Below, one piece after another: positions 25,596 to 34,736 of a stretch of DNA of 64,000 bases. Every line of letters starts with the position of its first letter. The stretch's first letter is position 1. Position numbers and translations under genes: made by a program. The DNA comes from Bacteroidota bacterium. Its GTDB lineage: Bacteria > Chlamydiota > Chlamydiia > Chlamydiales > FEN-1388. A model generated the notes under the pieces. It was not told where the DNA came from and ran no database searches. It saw only the letters and a list, made by a program, of their open reading frames with translations. The DNA lies in assembly GCA_013285825.1 (NCBI GenBank), contig JABDGV010000004.1:62001-126000 (forward strand), given 5' to 3'.

Positions 25596-26854
25596 ATTTG
25601 TCAAAAACACAATTTCGAGGAAAAATTCAGCTTCCCTCTTCTAAGTCGCACACGATGCGAGCCATTCTCTTAGCTTCACTGGGGCGAGGAGAGTCTGTAT
25701 TGCTCAATCCTCTATTTTCTCCCGATACTCAAGCAATGCTGCAGGCGATAGAGGCGTTTGGGGCCAAATGGCAGCATGTTGAAAATGGATTGAAGATTTT
25801 TGGGGTTGGAAGAGTTCCGGAAAAGCTCAAAAGAAGCGCTATTTGTGCTGGAAATTCGGGCCAAGTGTTGCGCTTTGCATCTGCCTTTTATGCTCAAAGC
25901 CGTACACCTATACTTGTTACAGGCGATGACTCTTTACAGCAGCTTCGTCCCTGCAAAACGCTCGTTGACTCTCTAAAAAGTTTAGGGGCTTTTTTAACAT
26001 CTCTTTCACCAATGGGGGCTGCTCCGCTTCTTATTCAGGGTCCAATTTCATCTGGTACATGCTCACTTTCAGGAATCGATTCACAGCCTGTTTCTGCGCT
26101 GCTCATGTCGCTCTCCCTTCTTGATGGTCCCTCGCATATACATGTGCATGATTTGGGAGAGAGGCCTTGGATCGATCTGACGTTAGATTGGATGAAGCGC
26201 CTTCATCTTCGCTTTACCGAAACCAAGGATGGATTTTTCTTGCCAGGAGGCGATCACATTGAGCCCTTTCAAAGAGTAATCCCTGGTGATTTAAGCGCCT
26301 TAGCTTTTCCACTTGTTTTAGGTTTGATTACCCACTCTACAATTTCAATTTCTGGGGTTGATCTTTCTGATATTCAGGGCGATAAGGCGATCCTCGATGT
26401 GATTTCGCAAATGGGAGGAAAGTACTCCTATGATCCAAAATTATATACTATCACTGTTTCTGGCCCTCAAAAACTTAAAGGGGTTGCTATTGATGTAAAT
26501 CCCATTATCGATGCGCTCCCTTCCCTTGCTGTCCTTGCCTGTTTTGCAGAAGGGACAACTCGCCTCTATAATGGAGCGATAGCCCGTAAAAAAGAGTCTG
26601 ATCGAATCCATGCAATGGCTCACGAACTTCAAAAGATGGGAGCAAAAGTTATTGAGCAACCTGATGGGCTTGAAATCGAAGGCGTTGGCAGTTTAAACTC
26701 AGCAATACTTGAGACCTATCACGATCATCGAGTTGCTATGGCACTTGCCTGTGCAGCCTTTGCATCATCTGGAACATCCAAACTAAATAATCCAGAAGTA
26801 GTACAAAAGAGCTTTCCCAATTTTTTTGAGCAGCTGAGGAGTATTGCAGTATGA
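25592..26854 (+). CDS. aroA: 3-phosphoshikimate 1-carboxyvinyltransferase (EPSP synthase)
   Basis: Transfers enolpyruvyl from PEP to shikimate-3-phosphate, step 6 of the pathway. The substrate-binding LPSSKSHTMRAILLAS is near residue 10-28, GNSGQVLRF (a GNAGTxxR-type loop) near 88, DSQPVSALLMSL near 165, and the C-terminal ESDRIHAMAHEL and YHDHRVAMA motifs are intact. The glycine-loop variant GNSGQ, instead of the common GNAGT, places it outside the usual class I sequences. Overlaps both neighbours by 4 bp (ATGA), so translation is coupled. Confidence 0.96.
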   Translation: MNLSKTQFRGKIQLPSSKSHTMRAILLASLGRGESVLLNPLFSPDTQAMLQAIEAFGAKWQHVENGLKIFGVGRVPEKLKRSAICAGNSGQVLRFASAFYAQSRTPILVTGDDSLQQLRPCKTLVDSLKSLGAFLTSLSPMGAAPLLIQGPISSGTCSLSGIDSQPVSALLMSLSLLDGPSHIHVHDLGERPWIDLTLDWMKRLHLRFTETKDGFFLPGGDHIEPFQRVIPGDLSALAFPLVLGLITHSTISISGVDLSDIQGDKAILDVISQMGGKYSYDPKLYTITVSGPQKLKGVAIDVNPIIDALPSLAVLACFAEGTTRLYNGAIARKKESDRIHAMAHELQKMGAKVIEQPDGLEIEGVGSLNSAILETYHDHRVAMALACAAFASSGTSKLNNPEVVQKSFPNFFEQLRSIAV

Positions 26855-27333
26855 AGATTGGGTTTATAGGCTTTCAAGGATCTGGGAAGACGACTTTAGG
26901 AATGAAGTTTGCTGAGAAGCACTCTCTTCCCTTCATCGACCTTGATGATGTTGTATGTAAAACGCTAGGTGCTGCAACTCCTGCTCTTGCAACAAAAAAC
27001 TTTGGCCTAGATGCCTTTCGAAAGGCAGAGAAAGATGCAAATTTAGAGTATCCTCAAGTTGTTTTGGCTTTTGGAGGAGGTGCTACCGATTCCATTCAAC
27101 AAGCCCATACACTTGGATATTCCTTGATCTATCTCTTTCGGCCCTTTGAGGAGATTCTAGAAGAATTAAAGAATAAAGAGCGGCCTCAATGGCTTCCGAA
27201 AGGGGATATTGAGCATGCATTTCAAACTGTTTGGACAAAGCGCCATCCCATTTTTCTTTCTTGCGCAGAGCTAGTCATCTATGCGAGAAAAGAGAAAATA
27301 TTAAGCGAACTGAGTGAACTCTATGGCAAGTAA
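26851..27333 (+). CDS. aroK: Shikimate kinase
   Basis: Phosphorylates shikimate with ATP, step 5 of the pathway. The P-loop is GFQGSGKTT (7-15), the shikimate-binding DLDD follows at about 31-34, and AFGGGA gives the Walker-B-like Gly-rich loop. At 160 residues it is a short but complete member. The first base pairs overlap the aroA stop and the end overlaps the aroC start. Confidence 0.94.
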   Translation: MKIGFIGFQGSGKTTLGMKFAEKHSLPFIDLDDVVCKTLGAATPALATKNFGLDAFRKAEKDANLEYPQVVLAFGGGATDSIQQAHTLGYSLIYLFRPFEEILEELKNKERPQWLPKGDIEHAFQTVWTKRHPIFLSCAELVIYARKEKILSELSELYGK

Positions 27334-28438
27334 TAGCTTTGGAAATATCTTTCGCATCACAACGTGGGGTGAATCTCATGGGCCTGCTGTTGGTGTAGTA
27401 ATAGATGGCTGCCCGTCAAATATATCCATCAACGAGGATGAAATTAATCGAGAGCTTGCTAGACGTGCCCCTGGTGTTTCAGGTTTAGTTTCACCTAGAA
27501 AGGAGCCAGACAAAGTGGAAATCCTCTCAGGTGTATTTGAGGGGAAGACGACTGGCGCTCCTATTTCCCTGCTCATTCGAAATATCGATAGCAAGCCATC
27601 GGCCTATGAGCCCATGAAAGATCTCTTTCGGCCCGGTCATGCTGGATTTTCTTACCTTAAGAAATATGGCATTTTTGATTATCAGGGCGGAGGGCGCGCT
27701 TCAGCCCGCGAAACGGCATGCCGAGTTGCAGCAGGTGCAATTGCAAGCAAGGTTTTATCACAATTTGATATCCAGATCGGAGCCTATCTTGCAGCTCTTG
27801 GATCGCATACCTGTCTATTTGAAGGGTCGGTGGAGCAGCTTCGAAAAGCTCAAACCAAAAGCGCCATTTTTTGCCCTGATATAAGCGTTGAAGCTCAGAT
27901 GACAGAAACGATCACTAAACTCATTTCAGATGGCGACTCCATTGGTGGACAGGTGGTCTGTCTGGTCGATAATGTTCCCATAGGCCTTGGCGATCCGATC
28001 TATGAGAAGCTCGAAGCAAGGCTTGCCTTTGCCATGCTGAGCCTTCCAGCCTCTAAAGCCTTTGAGATAGGAGAGGGTGTTCGAGCATGCGCAATGCGAG
28101 GTTCAGAACATAACGATTTGTATGAAGCTACCGAAGGCGTAACTAAGCCCTCTTCAAACCATGCAGGTGGTGTGTTGGCTGGTATCTCAACCGGCGAACA
28201 GCTCAATTTTAAGGTAACCTTAAAGCCTGCCTCATCCATCAGGAAAACTCAAAAAACCACTACTCTTAAGGGTGCACCAGTTGAGTTTTCCCTGCCTGAA
28301 GGCTCCCGCCATGATCCATGTGTAGCAATACGTGCTGTCCCAGTTGTAGAAGCTATGACGGCTTTAGTGCTTGTAGATGCATTAATGAACTCGAGGCAGC
28401 TCATCCCAAGCTGTGGTAGCGTGGCTAGAACGCATTGA
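27323..28438 (+). CDS. aroC: Chorismate synthase
   Basis: Converts EPSP to chorismate using reduced FMN, the last step of the pathway. FRITTWGESHGPAVG at the N-terminus, RPGHAGFSYLKKYG and YQGGGRASARET (substrate and FMN contacts), and the C-terminal AVPVVEAMTALVL are all family signatures. ATG at 27323 fits the family start (MASNSFG); an in-frame GTG at 27314 has less support. It overlaps aroK by 11 bp and runs 57 bp into the convergent umuC gene, encoding a slightly extended tail. Confidence 0.96.
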   Translation: MASNSFGNIFRITTWGESHGPAVGVVIDGCPSNISINEDEINRELARRAPGVSGLVSPRKEPDKVEILSGVFEGKTTGAPISLLIRNIDSKPSAYEPMKDLFRPGHAGFSYLKKYGIFDYQGGGRASARETACRVAAGAIASKVLSQFDIQIGAYLAALGSHTCLFEGSVEQLRKAQTKSAIFCPDISVEAQMTETITKLISDGDSIGGQVVCLVDNVPIGLGDPIYEKLEARLAFAMLSLPASKAFEIGEGVRACAMRGSEHNDLYEATEGVTKPSSNHAGGVLAGISTGEQLNFKVTLKPASSIRKTQKTTTLKGAPVEFSLPEGSRHDPCVAIRAVPVVEAMTALVLVDALMNSRQLIPSCGSVARTH

Positions 28439-29596
28439 GCTTTTCACAGGACGCGGTTTTTCGGCAGCGAAGCGGATGGTTCCTTTCCCATGTTTACAAT
28501 TGAGGCGGTCGACAACTTCCATTACAGAGTGTTCCTGCGTCTGCACTTTTCGATAGAGGTCGGGAGCTGGATCATCAGGGACAAGGCCTGAAAGACAGAC
28601 GCCTACCTTTTTGTAGGCATAAGTGGGATTAAAGAGTGTAGAAAGCATGCGTTTACCGATCTCAATCAGCCTTGGGGTGTAGGAGGTGGGTTCATCCAGA
28701 GCCAATGAGCGCTCAAAGACCGTTTCACGATCCTTGCAAAATAGAGAGATTTGGATGATTGAGGCTAATGAACCCTCTTTTCGGAGCTCCATAGTTACTC
28801 GAGCAATATAGGAGGAGAGGATAGAGGCAATGTCTTCTTCGTTGTCTATTGTGTAGGCAAAGGATTTTGCTGTGCTGATGCTTTTTCTGGGAGCTCGAAC
28901 CATCTCGAGCTGCAATATGGATTCTCCTTTGAGCTCATGTACGATTTTCTGACCAACTACATTAAATAGCTTTTGAAGGGATATCTGCGGGTGAATGGTA
29001 AGGTCGTAGGCGGTATAGATCCCATGAGCGCGTGCTCGTTGAGAAAGTCTCGGCCCAATACCCCAAATTTCTTCCACTTCAGTCTTTTGCAGTAATGCTG
29101 TTTCATCTTTTTCGTAGACGACGCACACACCGGAAGGAGTTGTCTTGGCCTCCTCGCTTGCAAGTTTAGCTAAAACTTTGCTTCGGGCAATTCCAATGGA
29201 GACTGGTATTCCCGTCCACTTAAAGAGCTTTTTTCGCAATTCAGTAGCAATGGATTCGGCACTGTCTGAATCTTCGAGTACAAAAAAGGCTTCGTCGATG
29301 GAATAGACCTCGACAGATGGTACGGTTGATTTTAGAACATCCATAACCCTTCGAGACATATCCGCATAAAGGGTAAAATTAGAAGAGCAGAGCTCTACAT
29401 TGTATTTTTTGAAGAGCTCTCTATATTCAAAAGCCGGCGCTCCCATTTTAATTCCGAGCTTTTTGGCAGCTTTAGAGCGTGCTATTACGCAGCCGTCATT
29501 GCTGGAGAGTACCACAATTGGTTTTCCACGAAGATAGGGTCGAAATAGCTCTTCGCATGAGGCGAAGAAGTTGTTGCAGTCGACAAGGCCTATCAT
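28382..29596 (-). CDS. umuC: DNA polymerase V catalytic subunit (Y-family)
   Basis: A translesion DNA polymerase of 404 residues. VDCNNFFASCEELFRP opens the palm, YSIDEAFFVL holds the catalytic Asp-Glu pair, and helix-hairpin-helix, little-finger and terminal TTAWDELPRV motifs (UmuC C-terminus) follow. ATG at 29596 is chosen because GGGAG precedes it and it matches the usual start; an ATG at 29611 overlaps the umuD stop. The 3' end overlaps aroC convergently by 57 bp. Confidence 0.94.
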   Translation of the reverse strand: MIGLVDCNNFFASCEELFRPYLRGKPIVVLSSNDGCVIARSKAAKKLGIKMGAPAFEYRELFKKYNVELCSSNFTLYADMSRRVMDVLKSTVPSVEVYSIDEAFFVLEDSDSAESIATELRKKLFKWTGIPVSIGIARSKVLAKLASEEAKTTPSGVCVVYEKDETALLQKTEVEEIWGIGPRLSQRARAHGIYTAYDLTIHPQISLQKLFNVVGQKIVHELKGESILQLEMVRAPRKSISTAKSFAYTIDNEEDIASILSSYIARVTMELRKEGSLASIIQISLFCKDRETVFERSLALDEPTSYTPRLIEIGKRMLSTLFNPTYAYKKVGVCLSGLVPDDPAPDLYRKVQTQEHSVMEVVDRLNCKHGKGTIRFAAEKPRPVKSSMRSSHATTAWDELPRVH

Positions 29597-29607
29597 TTCA
29601 GCTCCCA

Positions 29608-30012
29608 TCATTTAATTTTGCGTATGACTGATGTCACAACGCCCCAGATGGCAAAGTCGAGCTGGTCAGGCGCAATTTTAATAGGTGCAAAGCGTGGATT
29701 TTCAGCGAGTAGATGAACGATGCCTTGAACCATTGAAAAACGCTTTAAGGTGAATTGGCCATCGACAACAGCAATCACAATATCTTTCTCTTTCGGCTCA
29801 AGCGAGCGGTCGACGATGACAATATCGCCGGGAAGAATACCAGCACCCTGCATAGATGTTCCAGAGACACGCACGAAGAAGGTTGCAGCTGGATGCGTAA
29901 TCAGGTAGCGGTTAAGATCAAGCCTATCTTCAATGAATTCATCTGCAACGGTTGGAAAGCCCGCTTCTACAGATGCACCAACGAGAGGCGGGTTTTCAAT
30001 ATCTGGAGACAT
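29608..30012 (-). CDS. umuD: UmuD, self-cleaving subunit of DNA polymerase V
   Basis: A LexA/UmuD-type S24 serine protease of 134 residues. The nucleophile is S53 (SGTSMQGAGI) and the general-base lysine is K90 (FTLKRFS). The predicted self-cleavage site is A17-G18 in SVEAGFP, which would yield UmuD' after RecA activation. It is translationally coupled to umuC (overlapping stop). The start codon is embedded in the right end of a 43-bp dyad and has no clear ribosome-binding site, so the dyad may control expression. Confidence 0.94.
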   Translation of the reverse strand: MSPDIENPPLVGASVEAGFPTVADEFIEDRLDLNRYLITHPAATFFVRVSGTSMQGAGILPGDIVIVDRSLEPKEKDIVIAVVDGQFTLKRFSMVQGIVHLLAENPRFAPIKIAPDQLDFAIWGVVTSVIRKIK

Positions 30013-30055
30013 AAAGAGCCATGCTAATACTACCTATTATGGAGTATGGCTCTTT
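30013..30055 (-). promoter_or_regulatory. 43-bp dyad at the umuDC start
   Basis: AAAGAGCCAT and ATGGCTCTTT form perfect 10-bp arms, with further partial pairing inside (ACT-ACC against GG-AGT). The left arm adjoins the umuD ATG directly. It may be a repressor operator (SOS-type control) or an RNA hairpin that hides the translation start. Confidence 0.65.
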
Positions 30056-30230
30056 AAAAAATGAGTCACCTTTTTTTTCCATGAATTAGTGTACCGCCCG
30101 AGCCAAATAAAGTGGCCGCAAGAGGCTTGAAAGATTGAAACAAATGGTATTCATGCCACTCGTATGGTTAGTATTAATTTTTTTATATCAGAGTTATAAT
30201 TATATTACATAAAGGTCGATCGAGGAATAG

Positions 30231-31844
30231 ATGGCTCACCGAGATAAATCAAAAGATCCCCCTGCTGACATCCTTTTGCACAACGGCACGCTCATTACTA
30301 TGGACCCTTTGAAGCCTCAAGCAGAGGCTCTTGCTATTCAAGGAGAGCGAATAGTTTGGGTTGGAGAAAATAAAGATTCTTCCGCCTGGATTGGCCCCAA
30401 TACGAAAGTTATCGATTTGAAAGGCGCCTGTGCAACCCCAGGCTTTATTGATACCCATGCTCATATTGTCTATACAGGACTTGCCAAAAAGTATCTTCAG
30501 CTCTCCGGATGTCAAGACAAAGAGGAAGTATTGGAATTAGTTAAAAAGCAGGTTAAGAAAAGCCGCGAAGGGGAGTGGATATTAGGATTTGGTTGGAGTG
30601 AAGGCAGGTGGCTGAATAAAGCACATCCCACTGCCTCTGATTTAGATCAAGTTGCTCCCCATAACCCGGTTGTCTTGAGAAGAGCTGATTCACACGCCAT
30701 CTGGGTGAATAGCTGCGTTCTCAAGCTCGCTGGCATTGATGCCAGCACTCCTGATAATGAGGGCGGAAAAATTGTGCGAGATTCTCAAGGTATTCCTACG
30801 GGTATACTGGTTGACAGCGCAATGACGCTCGTTAAAAATCTGATGCCGCAGCCTGATTTAGAAGAGACAATTCAGCTTGCAAAGGCTGTTCTCGATGAGT
30901 CCCTTTCGCTGGGCATTACCATGATTCATAATGCCGCCACGGAAACAACAGAATTTGAAGCGTATAAACAGCTTGCAGCTCAAAACGCGCTGCCGCTTCG
31001 AATCTATGCAATGATGGTTATCCGAGATCCAACCGCCTCCTCTTTACCTCTACAGAGCCCGCAAAATTTTGGCTCCTTTTTAGACGTGCGCTGCCTGAAA
31101 TTTTTTGTTGATGGGGCTTTTGGTTCCAGGGGAGCTGCTCTCTTTGAAGCGTATGAAGATGAACCGGGACATACAGGTTTATTGCTCTGGGAAGAGAGCA
31201 GGCTCATCTCTTTGCTTCAGGAGGCAAAAGCAAAAGGTTTCCAAGTGGCTATCCACGCCATTGGCGATAGGGCGAACCATTATATACTTAATTTCTATGA
31301 AAAAATAGAAGCTAAGGGACTTCGTTGGCGGGTTGAACATGCTCAGCTGCTTGCTCAAGAGGATATACCTCGCTTTGGAAAGTTGCAGGTGATCGCTGCT
31401 ATGCAGCCAATACATGCGACATCTGATATGGTGTGGTTTAAAGAACGTGTTGGGGCTGATAGGCTGAATAGAGGCGCTTTTGTTTTGAGGTCGCTTTTAG
31501 ATAGCGGTGCTATTATCACTGGCGGTTCTGATTCACCTATTGAAAATAGAAACCCGCTTTGGGGCATCTATGCAGCCGTTACCCGCCAAGATCATAAGGG
31601 CTTTCCTGAAGGGGGCTGGTATCCCGAGCAGAGAGTAACTCGAGAAGAAGCGTTGAAGATGTATACGATCCATGCGGCCTATGCAAGCTTTCGCGAGCAT
31701 GAGCTTGGGTCGCTGACAGTGGGTAAGCTTGCAGATATTGCCGTGCTTCCAGAAAACCTGCTCACCTGTCCTCTAAAAGCACTCATTGATATGAAAGTGC
31801 TCTACACAATCATTAATGGAACAGTAGTCTATTCCAACTCCTGA
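30231..31844 (+). CDS. Amidohydrolase of the YtcJ/AepA-like family
   Basis: A 537-residue metal-dependent hydrolase of the amidohydrolase-3 type. The composite N-terminal sandwich is followed by FIDTHAHIVYTG (metal-binding HxH), the long characteristic ADSHAIWVNS segment, HAIGDRANH and a C-terminal TGGSDSPIENRNP with the metal-binding Asp. No signal peptide is visible, so it is cytoplasmic. GAGG lies upstream of the ATG, and TATAAT at 30195-30200 may be its -10 box. Family members act on diverse amide or cyclic substrates; the actual one is unknown. Its end overlaps the convergent peptidase by 16 bp. Confidence 0.88.
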   Translation: MAHRDKSKDPPADILLHNGTLITMDPLKPQAEALAIQGERIVWVGENKDSSAWIGPNTKVIDLKGACATPGFIDTHAHIVYTGLAKKYLQLSGCQDKEEVLELVKKQVKKSREGEWILGFGWSEGRWLNKAHPTASDLDQVAPHNPVVLRRADSHAIWVNSCVLKLAGIDASTPDNEGGKIVRDSQGIPTGILVDSAMTLVKNLMPQPDLEETIQLAKAVLDESLSLGITMIHNAATETTEFEAYKQLAAQNALPLRIYAMMVIRDPTASSLPLQSPQNFGSFLDVRCLKFFVDGAFGSRGAALFEAYEDEPGHTGLLLWEESRLISLLQEAKAKGFQVAIHAIGDRANHYILNFYEKIEAKGLRWRVEHAQLLAQEDIPRFGKLQVIAAMQPIHATSDMVWFKERVGADRLNRGAFVLRSLLDSGAIITGGSDSPIENRNPLWGIYAAVTRQDHKGFPEGGWYPEQRVTREEALKMYTIHAAYASFREHELGSLTVGKLADIAVLPENLLTCPLKALIDMKVLYTIINGTVVYSNS

Positions 31845-33853
31845 TAGAGGAATGCGTAGGTATCAACAATCTCTTCTATTACTTTAGACATCGGTTTTCC
31901 CTGCCCATGGCCTGCATTTTTCTCCACGCGAAGTAAAATTGAGCCATTACCACCTTGAGCCTCCTGAAGTGCTGCAGTGTACTTATAACTATGCAGTGGA
32001 ACTACTCTGTCGTCATGATCGCCTGTCATTATAAGAGTCGGGGGGTATTGAACTCCGCTTTGAATATTGTGATAGGGGGAATACGTACGTAAGTAAGCAA
32101 AATCATTGGGATTGTTGGGATTGCCATATTCATACACCCAGAAGCGTCCGGCAGTAAAAAGGTGGAAGCGCAGCATGTCGAGCACTCCTACCTTTACGAC
32201 GACGGCCCCAAAAAGATCGGGGCGCTGGTTGGAACAGACAGCTACAAGAAGCCCTCCGTTACTTGCACCTGTAATAGCCAGTTTTGAAGGCTTCGTATAC
32301 CCTTGAGCAATAAGCCATTCGGCAGCCGCAATAAAATCATCAAAGCCATTTTGCCTCTTTGACCCTCGGGCTGCCTGATGCCATGCATCGCCCAATTCGC
32401 CTCCTCCACGGATATGTGCAAGGGCAAATATCCCGCCTCGTTGAACCCAAGCCATAGCTGAAGCTCTATAACTAGGATATTCGATAATGCCATAACCTCC
32501 ATACCCTGTTAAAAGTACCTGTGAATTGCCATCAATTTCTAAATCTTTTCTATGCACAATATGCATGGGAACTTGGGTTCCATCTTTGCTTGCATACGTT
32601 ATCTGTCGGATGGTGTAGTCCTTAGGATCAAAAGGCAGTTCAGGCTGTTTATACAGTTCGAGAGAATCGTTCGAGATCGTGTAGCGATATAGAGTTCTTG
32701 GCTGCACAAGATTGTTAAAAGAGAAATAAAACTTTGTTTCAGCTGCAGTATCGTGATCGGTATAAATACCAGCCACACCGAGCCCTGGCAAGGGAACGTC
32801 TTTGAGCCAGTTGCCGCTGGTGTCATAGATGTGTATACGATTGCTCACATTTTCCAATGTGCATGTGACGAAGTACTCGCCGACGGCTATAACACTTTCC
32901 AGATGAAATGGCCCCTCAGGAATTATATCTTGAAAGGAGCAGGGGGTTTGGCTTATGTCGACCTCAATCAACTTCCATAACGGGGCATTCTTATTTGATT
33001 CAAAGTAAAATTTTGAGCCCCTACTGCTTACGAAATGGTATCTGGAGCCATCGCTTGGAATAATTTCTGTGGGTTTGAGTTCGTCTGCTGCCAAGTCGAA
33101 ATAGAATATAGAATTAGGTGAGCTTGTGCCACTATGGGCGCTTACGCCCAAATATCGGCCATCTGATGTTAAGCCAAGGTCATAGGTCATACTCTCATTT
33201 TGAGGATCATCATAGATCAACTTGTCCGATTCTTGGGAAGTGCCTAGAGCATGGTAATAGATGCTATGAGCACCCTTTCTGCCGTATTGACAGTAGTAAA
33301 AACCATTGCTGTCAGGAGTCCAGACAACCCCTGAAAATTTGATTTTCTCAAGATGGTCTGATCTATCTTCACCGGTTGCAATATCGAGCACCTTCCAGGT
33401 GGTCCAATCGGAGCCATTTTCAGACAATCCATAGGCTAAGAGTGTGCAATCAGGGCTTGGGACCCAATGGGTCAATGAGACAGGATAGTTAACGCTCAAC
33501 TCGTTGGGATCGATCAGCACCCGCGGCGTGCCATCTAACCCCTTCTGAATATAGAGCACTGCTTGATCTTGAGAGGGCTCTATCTTTCTAAAGAGGTACT
33601 CATCGCCCAGGTGTTTGGGAAAACTGTAGGAGGTAAATTTAAGAAATTTCTTGAGATCTGCTTTGATTTGATCACGAGAGGGATTTGCTTCAATATATGA
33701 TTCAAACCTGTTTTTTTGGACCTCGAGCCATTCTTGTGTGCGAGGATCTTGAGAGTTTTCTAGCCAGCGGTAGGGGTCTGATACATTATCGGCTTTTGCA
33801 AGAGTTGTTGCGACAGTCGAGAGAGCAAATAGGAAAAGAAATATTCGATGCAT
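31829..33853 (-). CDS. Exported prolyl oligopeptidase (S9A)
   Basis: A 674-residue serine peptidase that cleaves short peptides after proline. Residues 1-20 are a signal peptide, so it acts in the periplasm or beyond. After the N-terminal YRWLENSQDPRTQEWL signature comes the seven-bladed propeller, then the alpha/beta hydrolase domain with nucleophile S531 (GASNGG), D614 (GDHDDRVVP) and H649 (NAGHGQG). The whole catalytic triad is intact. Together with amino-acid carriers this could supply peptides from the host; that is inference. Confidence 0.94.
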   Translation of the reverse strand: MHRIFLFLFALSTVATTLAKADNVSDPYRWLENSQDPRTQEWLEVQKNRFESYIEANPSRDQIKADLKKFLKFTSYSFPKHLGDEYLFRKIEPSQDQAVLYIQKGLDGTPRVLIDPNELSVNYPVSLTHWVPSPDCTLLAYGLSENGSDWTTWKVLDIATGEDRSDHLEKIKFSGVVWTPDSNGFYYCQYGRKGAHSIYYHALGTSQESDKLIYDDPQNESMTYDLGLTSDGRYLGVSAHSGTSSPNSIFYFDLAADELKPTEIIPSDGSRYHFVSSRGSKFYFESNKNAPLWKLIEVDISQTPCSFQDIIPEGPFHLESVIAVGEYFVTCTLENVSNRIHIYDTSGNWLKDVPLPGLGVAGIYTDHDTAAETKFYFSFNNLVQPRTLYRYTISNDSLELYKQPELPFDPKDYTIRQITYASKDGTQVPMHIVHRKDLEIDGNSQVLLTGYGGYGIIEYPSYRASAMAWVQRGGIFALAHIRGGGELGDAWHQAARGSKRQNGFDDFIAAAEWLIAQGYTKPSKLAITGASNGGLLVAVCSNQRPDLFGAVVVKVGVLDMLRFHLFTAGRFWVYEYGNPNNPNDFAYLRTYSPYHNIQSGVQYPPTLIMTGDHDDRVVPLHSYKYTAALQEAQGGNGSILLRVEKNAGHGQGKPMSKVIEEIVDTYAFLYQELE

Positions 33854-33884
33854 AGAGTGTACGTACTATTTTATCGATGAAATT

Positions 33885-34628
33885 TTAAGGGATTGCGTAA
33901 CTTTGAACAAGACCTAAGATTGAGAAATAGTGGCAAGAGCTTCCAGTAAGCACAAAGAGATGCCATATGGCATGGCTGAAGGGAAGTGATTCCCAAGCAT
34001 AAAAAAGTGTGCCCAAAGTATAGGCAACTCCTCCCGCTATCAACCAAATTAAGGATGATAAAGAGAGCACTTCTGCTAACGCTGGAAAACAGAAGGCTAT
34101 GAGCCATCCAAGCAGGAGATAAGAGCAGAGCGAGAGACGCTTAAAGCGGTCGATGGCCACAAGCTTAAAGATAATTCCAAGAGCTGCAATTCCCCAGACG
34201 ACAAAAAAGATATGCCATCCAAAACTATCTCGAAGGGGGCCCAAAGTAAAGGGAGTTGAGCTTCCTGCAATGAGCAAATAGATGCAGGCGTGGTCTGCAA
34301 TTTTCCAAGCTTTTTTACGATAGGCATGCCTGCAGCGATGATAAAACGTAGAAGCGGTATAGAGGCCAATCAATGTGACAATATAGGCAGTGCAGCTTAC
34401 AACATTCCAGATATCCCCTGAAAGGCTTTCCCAGAAAAGAACAGCTCCTCCCACGAGGCTTAAAAATAAGCCAATGAGATGAGTTAAATAATTGAATCGA
34501 TCCTCACGCGCTGTTTCACCAGAAACTGGACAAATCTCGCAAGGGTCGCTATTTAGAGATAGATTTGCTGTCATGACTCCATTTTCTATATTAGAGGAAT
34601 TATTATCTATCGGGAAGGAACTGTGCAT
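33885..34628 (-). CDS. Hemolysin III family membrane protein
   Basis: A 247-residue protein with seven predicted membrane segments belonging to the HlyIII/PAQR family. The signatures are FNYLTHLIG in helix 1, STFYHRC, DHACIYLLIAGSSTPFTL and the late SHAIWHLFVLTGSSCHY with conserved metal-type His residues. The name reflects an early observation on a Bacillus protein; the function in bacteria is uncertain. The start is unclear: ATG at 34628 or 34574, neither with a good ribosome-binding site. The N-terminal 45 residues are hydrophilic. Confidence 0.9.
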   Translation of the reverse strand: MHSSFPIDNNSSNIENGVMTANLSLNSDPCEICPVSGETAREDRFNYLTHLIGLFLSLVGGAVLFWESLSGDIWNVVSCTAYIVTLIGLYTASTFYHRCRHAYRKKAWKIADHACIYLLIAGSSTPFTLGPLRDSFGWHIFFVVWGIAALGIIFKLVAIDRFKRLSLCSYLLLGWLIAFCFPALAEVLSLSSLIWLIAGGVAYTLGTLFYAWESLPFSHAIWHLFVLTGSSCHYFSILGLVQSYAIP

Positions 34629-34736
34629 AGATTAAGTTGCACAGTTTCTAAACCCGCTTGTCTGAAATGAATAGCAGATATAAGGTGAATTTAAAATATG
34701 TTTTTACAAAGTATATCTATATCGGGAGCAACTTAA

